From Rutstroemia sp. NJR-2017a BVV2 (taxonomy: Eukaryota; Ascomycota; Leotiomycetes; Helotiales; Rutstroemiaceae): a DNA stretch of 64,000 bases. Location: positions 558,001 through 622,000 of the forward strand of contig NJPS01000043.1 in NCBI GenBank assembly GCA_002946415.1, in the 5' to 3' direction. Made by a program: the position numbers and the translations under genes. Below are positions 45,971-56,986 of the stretch, in pieces. How positions within the stretch are numbered: the stretch's first letter is position 1; each line of letters starts with the position of its first letter. Below the pieces are notes generated by a model. It saw only the letters and a program-made list of their open reading frames with translations. It made no database searches and was not told the origin of the DNA.

Positions 45971-47458
45971 TCCGTGACACTGACACGAAGTACCTTTGGC
46001 AAAGAGGGGGATTGCGGATCGATAACTCCGATGAGCTGTTGAATATCGAAGGACTGACTCCGACTGAATTCTAACCATTCAAGTAATTCCTCATTGAACT
46101 ATTGTAGCAATTTTTCAACCTATTTCGAAAGCCATAAGATATGTTGAATTAGGAGAATTTCCTCGCTGATGTCTACTGTCCAAGTACAATCCAGCTCCAA
46201 ATTGCTTCAACAGGATCTCGCCTCTACCCAAACGAATAAACCCAAGCCAGCGAAATAGTCACACTAACCATCTTAGCAAAATCATCAACAAAAACTTCAC
46301 AACTTAATAATTTTCCTGCTTCAAAAGCTCCGACAGAGGACTTGTTGGCATAACTTATTAGTGGTATCACAACTTCATAAGAGACGTTGACTTCACATGT
46401 GAGATTCCAAATCAGGCGATCAACTACAGGAGTAAGGGGACTATATAGATAATACTTCTATCTCACTTTACTGCATGTTAACAAATCCCAAGAAACGGAA
46501 CGTCGGAAATCATGAAATCGGCACAACGATTCAGATACCTAACAGAAGGCTAAGTTGATGATAAAAAAACTACTGCTCTGGTCAAAGCACTGAGTTTCTT
46601 GCCGCTTTCAGGACACTGGAGGATAGTAAGTGAGTTTTCTCTGGTTTAGAGACTATTGGATTGGAGCTGGTAAATTTCAGCAATCGCCTGCTAGCCTCGG
46701 GGTGAGATCGAGGAAGATCACAAAAGAGTCACTGGATTCATTTGTAGATCAGTTGTTTTTTTAGAGACTGGTTTATCATTTGCGATGGCGGATGGTCACG
46801 ATAGGCCACGACATTTGGAACGATGGTTAGGAGTACGAAAACCGAATCTGTCACGATAGTTCTAGTAGCGACGCAAAACCGTTTCAGTTCACTTGACTTC
46901 TATGAGATCAGAGCTTCATTCGCACTGCTTTGGTCGCGTTTTCCCAAAGACTTTTCATCTATCACGTTCAGAAGCTGGTACGACGGGCAGACTAGAAATA
47001 GAAGCCAAGGTAGATCTGCTTTCTCGTCTCAGGTTCACTAATCAATCGATCATGCTACATTATCACAGCATACTGTGCATGCGCCTCGATGCATAGCTTT
47101 GATAATTAAATTCGCAGTACCGCTTGTTTTGCATGGCGAAAGTCTTCTTATTCGCAACACGCAGCTTCAAATATAAATAATAAATTACTTAACTCAGCAA
47201 AAGATAGTGATCCCACCCTTAGGCCTTCCTCGTTACATGGACTCTTCTTCTCGACCCAAGCCGCCGTTGACTAGACTAGACTGAGCTTGAGGGAAATGCC
47301 AGGTTCTGGTAATAGTAGGTAATGTCGCGGTTGACCTCCATGTTTGTGGATTAGACTGGGAGCAAAATAATTTGATTGATGGATATCTAGGGGACCATGT
47401 CATACAAGTAAATTTGGCCATTGACTGCAAATAGAGATGATGAGCAATGAGAAGCAAA
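45971..47458. other. Intergenic, no gene seen
   Basis: Convergent 3' ends of the 2EXR-like gene and the dehydrogenase gene. Moderately AT-rich, no recognisable exon, tRNA or repeat. Confidence 0.45.
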
Positions 47459-48629
47459 CTATGAGAAGCCATTCGTTGAAGGCTCAGGCATGGTGACCAC
47501 CACCTTTAAGGCGCCATGTTTCGAAGATGCATTAAACGCCTCGTAGGCGCCGTGGATATCATCAAATGCGAAATCTGAACAACAATTAGCGCGGCCCGGA
47601 AATTAAGCTAATAAGACGTACTGTGCGAGACGAGAAAACGAGGATCAATGCTGCCAGAGTCGACCATCTGGAGTAAATCGGGGGTAGTAACAGCATCAAT
47701 GAGCCGAGTCCTCAGGCCTAGCAAGAAAGTCAGTTATTGTCAGCACAGGGGACTTAGGTGAACATACAGATGTTACGATGCCACAGCTTTTCGAGATGAA
47801 GCTCGCATGATTCGCCAAAGACACCCAAGCTGGCAATGGTGCCCCCAGCGCCTACTAGAGCTTGTGCAATCTCGAAAGATTCAGCGCTGCCCACGGCTTC
47901 AATAACCACGTCGTATCCCCGCTCCTTGGTCAGCTCTAGAGCCGAAGTAATCACAGCATCCTTTCCGTCGAGAACACTGAGTGTGTGATTCGCACCCATA
48001 GACTTAGCCGTCTCAAGCCTGGGATGACCCCTTCCCACCATCACCGTCATCGCTGGACCGAACAAATTCCTCGCCATCTGCAGGATCATCAATCCGATAG
48101 GGCCACTCCCTATGATCGCGATGGTAGACCCAGGCTGGATATTACCATTAAGGATACCACATTCATAAGAAGTTGGGACTGTATCCGAAAGTGTAACGGC
48201 AGTTTTCAAGTCAATGCTCGCTGGTATCGTGTGCAGCGAGAACGAAGCATGAGGAATGCGGACGTACTCGGCCTGCGTACCATCAATCGTATTTCCAAGA
48301 ATCCAACCGCCGGATTCACATTGAGACGGCATCTTCTTGCGGCAGTAATGACAGAGCCCACAGGATGTAATGCAGGAGATGAGAACCTTCTGACCGACAG
48401 TGAAGTTTGTAACAGCGGCACCGAGAGTTTCAATGACGCCTACTCCTTCGTGGCCGAGGATGCGACCCGGGGTACATGTCGCGACATGTCCTTGGAGAAT
48501 GTGGAGGTCTGTCCCGCATATAGTGGTGTGAAGAACCTTGACGATAGCGTCGGTTGGTGCCGATATTACCGGTTTTGGGCGGTCTTGAACGGAGATGTTA
48601 GTATCGCCTGTGTAGATAACGGCTTTCAT
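47459..48629 (-). CDS. Zinc-dependent medium-chain alcohol dehydrogenase
   Basis: An NAD(P)-linked oxidoreductase interconverting alcohols and aldehydes or ketones. Exons 48629-47768, 47717-47622 and 47574-47459 give 358 codons (357 residues), the usual MDR length. Catalytic zinc ligands are visible in TTICGTDLHILQG (Cys) and GHEGVGVIE (His-Glu); the structural zinc lobe reads CGLCHYCRKKMPSQC with four Cys; the dinucleotide-binding fold is IAIIGSGPIGLMILQMAR (GxGxxG). The CGTDLHILQGHV and later GGTIASLGVFG elements resemble the threonine/alcohol dehydrogenase group that includes formaldehyde- and 2,3-butanediol-type enzymes. Substrate is not determined. The second intron donor is GTACGT and the acceptor GTTCAG. 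Its start lies in an AT-poor region with no obvious partner gene, so it is probably not part of a cluster. Confidence 0.93.
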
Positions 48630-50163
48630 ATTTGCGGTCTTTTGGAGGATACGTTGACTGCACTAGGCCAAGATAGTCTTCGAGGAATGGATGTAAATTT
48701 TGGCAGTTGTAGAAACATTGCTGCGCCCGTATTTATAGTCACTTCAGCATTTAGAAAAGTACAAGAGCTCAGCTGAGAAATCTCTGTGGGATGCAGGGGG
48801 GCAGTAGTGACTATTGATTCGGCTTAGCTGCCGCTGGAACAGTCAGGTAAACGGGCACGCGGTGGAGTTTGGTCGTGGCACACTTGCACCAAAATCTGAT
48901 TTGAGACTCTTTTTATCTCTGCCTACAAATAAGTCTAACCGTCTTAAAATAATTCTAAATAACCTTTTTAAGATACTCTTCAAGCAGAGCTATAGATCTG
49001 AGTTAGTTCGATAGTAATATCTTAATTTTCTCATTTTGGAGTAAGTTAATCAAAGAAGATTCAAGTAAGAATTTGGTGTGACACCATCAAACTCACGCGT
49101 GGTGGGGACCGTGGGGTAATAAAAAGTGGGGGTCACACACTGTACGTGGATTCTGTGAAGACCTAACGCTCAGCAAGTCTCCATGCTAACTGTTCTTCGG
49201 GATCTCATAAATGTGACCTTGTAAGAATCAAAATCAAATGATACCGAAGATCTGCAACTGGATTACCGAATGCAATCTAACGACTGCAGAAAGGGACCCG
49301 AGCATCTTACTAACATACAGGTGCATATGAATTAAAGTTACCGAAAAAGACAGCTGAAATGCAAGTGCTCATTTTTGGACTCGGCTAACGGTACGGCCCG
49401 GTCGATATACAGCTGAATTGCTAACCGACGCAATTTTATTGGATGTAAATCTACCGAAGGTCACAAGTGCATTGTCCCTGCATACGAAAACCTACATGTC
49501 ACAACCTAACTGGCTCCTTATCCTAACTATTTTTCCCTAAAAGATAACTATCCTCCTTTTAAGACTTTGCTATGCCTTTTGGGAACAGAGCTAACTGAGC
49601 AAGGACGATTCCGACTCTGTGGATGCAATCAAGAGCTGAGGGGATTATTCAGGTGGTGGGAGCTTATGCACTCAGAGGGAAGGTGAATCTCCGATGGATT
49701 AAATGGTATTGTGGGTTGACTAGGTTGAACCAAGCACCATAATCATCAATGAGGTGATTAAAAGCAGTCCTCGCTTAAGTCAGATTCTTCTAAGCTACGG
49801 TTCAGAGATGGCCATTAAATAGACCTGCTCTCCTGTACTACATGGAACTAACCATTTCTCTGAATACCTTCATATAGGTCTATGCCGTACAGTTGAATGC
49901 TTCCTGTAGTTACTTCCGTGATACATTGAATCTCGTTCCTGACAGGTATGGAAAACTACGTGTAATAATGAGACTTGCGCACAGAAAGACAGTAAACATG
50001 ATTATCTGTAGCCCGAAAGAAGAAATAGAACTCTCCGAATTCAACTCTTTTTATTCAATTCAACCTGCGTTCTAAAACAACTTACAACTAGTAACAAAAC
50101 AAATTAAAAGCTGGCCTGAAGAATAACAATAATGCGAAGCTAACGAAATCAGACCCGACGGTT
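48630..50163. other. Intergenic, AT-rich, no gene seen
   Basis: The stretch 48900-49070 is strongly AT-biased and resembles decayed repeat DNA. No exon recognised. Confidence 0.45.
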
Positions 50164-52815
50164 TCAAAATACCTGATGGCACTTGAGAAACTTCGCAGCC
50201 GCTTCGTGACCGCTATCGGTTGCAATCTTCATTGCATTCTCAAATTGAACACGCCAAGTGCCGGTGATCTTTGGCTTTTCTCGCAGAAGTAATTTCAACA
50301 TATCTAATTGGCCAAGTTGCGCAGCAATCTCGAGAGCGGAACCCCTTTTTGATCCGGGGGCGGCCACATCTGCTCCTTTCTTAATAAGAAGTCTTGCCAT
50401 GCGTAGGGAACGACTCATGACAGCACCTTGTAGTGCAGTAACCCCATATTCCATGCCAACTGGAGCGTGAACATCAGCTCCTTCTTCCAGAAGAAACTTT
50501 ACGACCTCATGGTGTCCTCCTGCTGCTGCTGCTTGAAGTGCTGTAAAACCCCAAGTTGGTGGGCTATTTACAGTAACCCCCATTCCGATCAACAGTCGAA
50601 GGATCTCTTCATTCCCAACTCTTCCCGCCAGCGTCATGAGTCCATGTTGGGGATCGTTAGTGTTGGCCCCTGCATCCAACAATAACTTTACAAGAGTAAT
50701 ATCCCCTTTACAAACTGCGCTTTGCAAAGCCGTCACATCGTCCTCCCCGGTTGAAGGAGCATTGACCTTCGCCCCCAAGCTAATCAGTAATTCAACAAGG
50801 CGAATATTTCCTGATCCCACAGCGGCTTGAAGAACTGCTGGGACAGATGTAGGCGAATTTACATCTGCACCGGCTTCGAGTAATCGGTGTACAACTTCAA
50901 TATTCCCCTTCCCAGCCGCAGCCGCCAGGGGGGCATACGTGTTCCAACGGGGAAGACCGGCTACCTCGGGATGGTCATGCTTGATCCAAGGGCAATTGCA
51001 ATCAGCACCTGAATCAAGAAGAAGCTCGACCATGGGCCAGTTCTCTAGTCTGATTGCTGCGACCAAAGGTGGGGAACGACTGTTCCTCCAGTAGCACTCT
51101 GACTCTTCGTAAGACTCTGCATCGTCGTAAATCTTAGTGACATCTTTGTAAGCATCATCACCATCGCCATCGTCATCGTCATCGCTATCGTCATTACTCC
51201 CACCGAGTTCATTTCTTGGGTCTAGCATTTCATTTGGGTTCGTGCCTAGACCAAGGATAAACTTAATAAAATCCGTGTCATCTGAACACACAGCCATGCT
51301 TAGAACATTTTTGCCGCCGTGGCCCACTTTGTTGATATCTGCACCTGCCTCTAAGAGCAACTTGATGACCTCTCGGTTTCGTAGCCTTGCAGCGATAAAA
51401 ATTGACCTATCTCAAATTGCCGCTGGGTTTTGGGCGAGAAGTAAACGAACCATTTCAATATTATTCAAGCTTGTGGCCATTTCAAGTACCGTCCTCTCTC
51501 CGTTTTTGTTGTAGAGAATCTTAGCCCCAGAAGCTAATAGAAGCTTCACAATTTCTATGCTTCTTGAAGACACAGCGGCGGACAGTGCTGTCACGGCTGG
51601 GAAATTGGCGGTGGAATCCCCTGCCGGAGAGCCGTTGGGATTTGCATTTACATCCAACAAAAGTTTGCAGAGCTTCAAGTTTCCTTGTTCAGCAGCCCAC
51701 TGGAGTGCAGCCCTTCCACCTAGACTGTGAGCTGGTGCATCGACGTTTGCGCCACGCTGCAAAAGTTGTATAACAACTTCATACTCTTCCATCATGATAG
51801 CACATTGTAGCGGCGTTTGCCCGAATAAATTTGTTTCCCGATATTGGTCTATTAGATTAACCTGAGCACCACGGTTCAAGAGATCTTCAAGTAGATCCAT
51901 CTGCCCTGTGCTAATCGCACACGTCAATGGACATTCAGACTTCCCAAAGCAGGCATCAATATCTGCTCCATGTTCAAGTAGCAAATATGTGATCTCCAGA
52001 TCTCTTGCCATTATAGAATTCTGAAGCGCGGAGGCTCCACAACTATGAGTTACGTTAACAGCAGCTCCCCTGCGGATAAGAAATTTTGTGATCTCGACCG
52101 AACTAGAGTGTGCCGCGAGCTGAAGGGGGGTTTGTGCGGAATCCCAGCACTCAAAAACGTAGCTGTAAGGTGGTTTCGAATCGTGATAAGGCCGTTCCAC
52201 GTCTTTTAATGCATGAATATCCACTCCAGAGTTAAGTAGCAGCTCCGCTAATTCGTAATTACGCTCCAAAGCTGCGAGCTGAAGTGGTGTATGACGGTAA
52301 GCCGCCCGGCTGTTCCCTGACCTTCTCCTTATCAAGATGTCTGGATTAAGTCCCCCCTGGAGCATTATTCTCACTACAGCAAGGTTCCCAGCGCGGATCG
52401 CGCTCGAAAAGATTCCTTCAAGAAAAGCATCAATCGTCGGCATCTTGTTGGAGAGTATAAACCTGAGGAATGGATGGTTCTCGTTCTCTTTAACCCACTG
52501 GAAGAGTTCGTCGTTGATGCGATCAGCAACTTTGTTTTCCAGGAGATTGTTTGACAAAAGAAACACTGTGAGATTGAGAAATTCTAAGGTATTTCTGTGT
52601 AAATTATCCGACACGAGATTGCGGAGGATGTCAGTGATGTATTCGTCATGCTTGAAATCTTCGTCATGCTGCTGTGGCATGACATTACGCAATCGATAAA
52701 AGGTCCTCTCGATCACCCTGTCGAAATCTTCAGATCTAATCAAAGAACTTTTGGAGTACAAATTTGGTATCATCACCCGTAGCGAGGCGTCTGATATTTT
52801 TTTTATCCTATTCAT
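50164..52815 (-). pseudogene. Ankyrin-repeat protein gene broken by an in-frame TGA
   Basis: The frame starting at 52815 and that ending at 50164 are the same; only a TGA at 51414-51412 separates them. Together they span 884 codons. Residues 1-150 are helical (LRNLVSDNLHRNTLEFLNL). After residue ~165 ankyrin units begin: HTPLQLAALERNYELAELLL, TPLQLAAHSSSVEITKFLI, TPLQCAIMMEEYEVVIQLL, RAALQWAAEQGNLKLCKLLL; the stop falls inside the unit that continues as RSIFIAARLRNREVIKLLL. The second half has a further eight or so units (FTALQAAAAGGHHEVVKFLL, VTALQGAVMSRSLRMARLLI) and an acidic Asp run. No intron that would remove the stop fits the frame, and the following GAT AGG is not the classic CTA readthrough context. 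It is either a recent nonsense allele, a sequencing error or an unusual readthrough case. Ankyrin repeats mediate protein binding. Confidence 0.85.
51150..51200 (-). repeat. Asp-coding trinucleotide tract in the ankyrin gene
   Basis: Repeated ATCGTC/ATCGCC units encode an acidic run (DDSDDDDDGDGDD) between two ankyrin blocks. Confidence 0.75.
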
Positions 52816-53537
52816 GTTTTCTGCGAAGTATCAGCAGCGAACCTTTAAAAATCAAGGGAAGCTAACTAGCGAATCTAGTAGCGATACACGCACCCAGCGA
52901 ATGAAGTTGTTTCTGAAAGTAAACCCAAGGGAGATCAGTTGTCCTGATACTCTTCGTGTAAGAATCAGATGTAGGGGTGAGGATGACTAGTTCTTCTGGC
53001 GTTTTACATCTGGCCACTACTTCCAATTAGAGATGATAAACCTTTTCTTGCAGCACAAGAGTCCTTACAAGTCATCCGCTTCCCGAATCCAACATTGAAC
53101 CGATTGATTTTCTGGCGAATTTCGTCCTTGGGTATCAACATACTGTTGATATACATATACACACCTATTCACGAACAGAACAATGGACAGATTTGATGTA
53201 GCAGTCCTGAGCTTCGGTTCAAAAGATAACTCTATTATGAAAGCTGTAGTACTAGCTATAGCTGACGAAACTTATATTCAGATAGAGGGTGCTTAGGATG
53301 AATCTTCTCCCTACTATAGTTTCTTTTAGGTACACAGAGAGGACCAGCAACTCGGTACTTGAAATTGCTCTTTTGCGAATAGGCAACCCAAAATACCTTA
53401 GTTTCGTTTATTATTCTCTTATTCTTATATACTATATATCTCATTTCTCAGGCGCGATGGATATTTTGGCACCGGCGTTCCTATAGCAGAGCCTTGTGAT
53501 TTACTTAGATATATTTCTTATATTATATGTTACTCTT
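52816..53537. other. Upstream of the ankyrin gene, uncertain
   Basis: May hold the promoter or a missed exon of the ankyrin gene. A 74-base candidate exon at 53142-53069 (minus strand) would continue the isolated Clr5 exon in phase (IPKDEIRQKINRF), but I could not splice it to the ankyrin start without a stop. Confidence 0.3.
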
Positions 53538-53989
53538 GATCGTATTCAAGATGATAAATTCCCTTTGCCAGAGAAGAATGATATATATCCTTTTCCGGAA
53601 GACTATATAATACAGGGTTTACTCTATACCGAGAAGTTGTATCCTGAGAAATGGTTTCTTAGCGAGAAAACCGACAAAGAGGAGAAATATCACGAACTCC
53701 TGTCAATGATTGAGCGATACAGGGAACATATCTGTGGCTTGCTTGCCGTATTGCTAATACTGGTCCATAGATTCGCTTTGACAGCTCAAAACCAAAATTC
53801 TTGGTTGATGGTAAAGATATAGACTTGGAGACATTAAAGTCCCGTTCGACCACGTTTGCTTCTACTACAACAACTGATACTACCTTACCCAGGGCAGAGA
53901 CCTGGTCAACTATTGGCACCAACTCAGACGCTGAAAAAGATATATCACCAGCTACAATAACTACAGGGGATACACCACTTCATGATTGA
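53538..53989 (+). pseudogene. Frameshifted Est1-like fragment
   Basis: The translation DDKFPLPEKNDIYPFPEDYI followed by IQGLLYTEKLYPEKWF and a DKEEKYHELLSM element resembles the conserved core of fungal Est1/Smg7-like DNA/RNA-binding proteins, where an EDF.LRGL.W...YFP..WF pattern is usual. Near 53800 the frame must shift to continue as LVDGKDIDLETLKSR. No larger gene context exists, so this is a truncated relic. The family assignment is by pattern memory and is tentative. Confidence 0.5.
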
Positions 53990-54255
53990 ACGGCTACTTT
54001 AGCCCATTACTTCAAAACTTTCAGCCTCCCCAATTACAATTCCACTCTTGATTTTTTGCTGTTGTCTAGTCTCAAGTCGAAGTTTCAAGAACTGCTTATG
54101 AATTTTACTTATTTTCTTCTGGAACCCCCAAGCCCTCAATTGCCTCTCGTATGAGCTTTTAATATACATGGGTATATCAGACAGTGACAGACACTATTAT
54201 GTATTTTGCAGAAGTTGGGACTTCAGTATGCCAAGCATCTATCATAGTTGCTTAC

Positions 54256-54392
54256 CTCGCTGTGAACCCAAACTGTAACCTTATGATATCCATGACCTGT
54301 TCCACTGGTTTCCTGTCATCGACGTACAGCTTCTTGATCACTGCCTTGCAATCATTCCATTTGGTATCGCTCTTGTGGACAATGTTTGCCAT
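54256..54392 (-). CDS. Isolated Clr5-domain exon
   Basis: Reading from the ATG at 54392 gives MANIVHKSDTKWNDCKAVIK then KLYVDDRKPVEQVMDIIRLQ and FGFTA, ending at a good donor (AG|GTAAGC). This is the first two thirds of a Clr5 domain, a small DNA-binding-like module often found ahead of ankyrin repeats in Sclerotiniaceae. The rest of the domain and its joining to the broken ankyrin gene 1.4 kb downstream are unclear. It is either the 5' exon of that gene with a very long intron into which other sequence was inserted, or a leftover of another gene. Confidence 0.55.
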
Positions 54393-55791
54393 GTTGAAGG
54401 TTTGGCCACTTCGCCGAAACGAATCCAGAAGTTCAGATGTTGAGTTGAGTTTTGGTGTTGGTCTATTTCGAGACTGCAAAGGGAGTTGAGGAAGATAGAG
54501 GACGTCGAAAAGGGTGAAAAGAGATATGTACTGCCGTCAAAGTGGCTCGTGGTGGTGTCTTCTACTTGTGGCTGTCGGAGTTATCCCTGTATGTAGGTTA
54601 TGCGATGTAGCGCGCACCTGATTCGTCAATAACAAATTCGTCAAGCCAATGATGCCAGAACTGAATTATTTCCCGGAGCTTTCACTTGCAGAGTGACGTG
54701 ACACAAAGTAAGTCTCTTGATACGGCTTACTTCGTACAAAACTTTCGATTGGTAAAGAGTTTATTGTATAATCCCTGCCCTGCACTATGCAGGCTTGTAT
54801 GGTGCGTTCCCAACCTAGATACACACCCTCCTTTCATTTGTTCTTTACAAAAGTGCCAGCTACAATACCGTGCATGACTAGTGAGGCTCGCTGGCTTGTA
54901 CAATTTCGGCACACAGTGTTGGCTTCCGAAAGATCCTATCCGAGTTCCAGCAGATCCACCTTTCTGTTATGACCCAAGTCGTAGTCCAGCTAAGGAACCT
55001 CAGGCTCGGAATGGTAACCACCCATCATGACCAACTCCACATGATTCAGCAGACAACCATTCGTAACACTTAGTCTACTCAAAATCTCATTTGACTCGTT
55101 CTGAACAAAACCGTCAACTGGCGAGGCTAGATCATATTTCTCCACTTGAACTCGGAAGTCCCATTTAATTCGTTCTTTACAAAACCTTCAACATATTTTG
55201 GTACTCAAGTGGGGCTAGGGCAGCCAAAATGTGTAAAAGTAGGAAAGGCCTTTCGCCCGCCAAGGGCTCAGGGGTTACGTCCCAGGCTATGGGGAAGCAT
55301 TTAAAGTCCTGCTGATCTGTCTCTCCAAGAAAAATTTCTTCATTACTTGAATATACTTGACGCAAATCGATAATCTTTGCTACTTCGACTTATCCCATTA
55401 GAGGTGAGTGTCGCTTCAGCTTTCACCAAGTCCAGTTATGAGAACGTCAGCCTATTAAGACCACAATTATCACTCCTACTGGCAGAAGTGGCGCTGTATT
55501 TTGGTTTCACACCAGTCCCCCTCGATGATATCTCTGCCCCGTTCCCAACTCATTGGGGATATCAAGAGCATCCAATGATGTTCTTGTCCCAAAGTACTTG
55601 GGAAAGTCAAAGATCTGGGGTATACTATCGCTCGACTCCTTATACCACTTTCTAAAGGATGTGATCCACGGAAGATCCAACTGGCAGTAGAGGAGACAAA
55701 TGTATCGTGCCGTGTTGGGCCTTTCGCTGATAAACTTTCTAGAAACAAGTTCTCTTCTCTCAGTACCTCAAACAATTGAGAAGCGGACATC
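54393..55791. other. Intergenic, no gene seen
   Basis: A short direct repeat occurs at 55086-55118 and 55160-55192 (CATTT(G/A)A(C/T)TCGTTCT then ACAAAACC(G/T)TCAAC). No coding exon recognised; the frame at 55377-55655 lacks motifs. Confidence 0.45.
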
Positions 55792-56472
55792 ATGGCACCA
55801 AACAAAACTCATCAACGAGCCGCCAAAGGCCACAGACGCGCCCCAGACCTCAGAGTCGACGAAAGATCCTGTGCTACCGAGTCTGTCGGAGCAACTACTC
55901 CTTCCCTTGCTGAAGAAAGCCAACTCACTCTCGACCTACACGATGATTCTTCACAATATGTTCACCAAGACACTTTCAATGATGAACCTCCTCGAGATAA
56001 CGCGCATGGAGTATACAAATACCCTGCTCCGGACCTCTCTGACCCATTGAGCTCCGCCTTGAATCACATGGACCAACAAGACACCTCTGTCGATGATCAC
56101 TTCCATAAAAATACGCAGGGAAACCATCTGTATGGTAATTCGGACTTCGCCTACCAGGATACTCCTACAGTTGATCATCATCAAGAAAGTACGCAAGGAG
56201 CTTACCAGTTCGTCACTCGGCCATGGAAACATAGCAACAATGACTCAGGTCACGCTACTACTAGTACGAACACATTGCCCACAATGGAAAGGTGGGAAAA
56301 CGAAAGTATGCACGAGCAGCCTTGGAATGGCGTAGGTAGTGTGCATGTTGTTGATGTTGGTATGGAGCAAGACGGTGGTCAAGCTGATGGTGCGCAAGAT
56401 AACATAGACTGTCAGACTGAGGGTGTGAATAGTATGGCTTGTGAAGGCTCTTCTGATATGTGGTGGTCTTGA
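55792..56472 (+). CDS. Hydrophilic protein with three imperfect repeats
   Basis: I do not recognise a family. A single exon of 226 residues, rich in Asp, His, Gln, Asn and Thr, without hydrophobic segments or signal peptide. Residues about 55-145 show three units of similar pattern: HQDTFNDEPPRDNAHGVYKY, QQDTSVDDHFHKNTQGNHLY and YQDTPTVDHHQESTQGAYQF, i.e. QDT, an acidic/His core, TQG and an aromatic. Residues 1-20 are basic (MAPNKTHQRAAKGHRRAP). The rest is disordered and ends in DMWWS. The repeats and absence of stop codons favour a real gene, but expression is unproven. It is tail-to-tail with the Zn2Cys6 gene. Confidence 0.5.
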   Translation: MAPNKTHQRAAKGHRRAPDLRVDERSCATESVGATTPSLAEESQLTLDLHDDSSQYVHQDTFNDEPPRDNAHGVYKYPAPDLSDPLSSALNHMDQQDTSVDDHFHKNTQGNHLYGNSDFAYQDTPTVDHHQESTQGAYQFVTRPWKHSNNDSGHATTSTNTLPTMERWENESMHEQPWNGVGSVHVVDVGMEQDGGQADGAQDNIDCQTEGVNSMACEGSSDMWWS

Positions 56473-56986
56473 CTCGTGGTTTTATAGATTGGATGGCATT
56501 TTCGTGGATTTGCTGTGATCTTAGGAGTAGTATACGCTTGCGAGAGGAATGAAAAGGTTTTGTTGAAAATAATAGGAAGCTGACAATAAGAGCTTCATTG
56601 ATAGACCACGCACGAAACTTCCACGCCCCAGCAGCTGTGACTTGCTGCTTGGCCAAACGATTTGTTTCCATAAGTTCCCGTCTTTCTGTATCGTAGGGTA
56701 TGCTAGCTGAGCCTAGCTCAGTTAAGACAACATCAACCCTACTGTTCAACCAAGTTACCAAGGAAATTGCTGCGGCGCAAACATAGTACATATTCCATTC
56801 ATTTCCGAATGCCAGCGCTGCGTCGTGATCTATGTCAATGAAGGGGAATGAACTGAGAATGAATGACTTCCAGATCATGAGATGACAAGATCACTCTTGA
56901 TTGTGGAGAGTCAGTTCAAAGGTAGCTCGCAGGTATGCGAGTATTATAAGACACTTGTACTTGCTTTAAGTTACTTATGAGCCATT
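56473..56986. other. 3' intergenic, no gene seen
   Basis: Converging ends of the repeat protein and the transcription factor. Confidence 0.4.
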
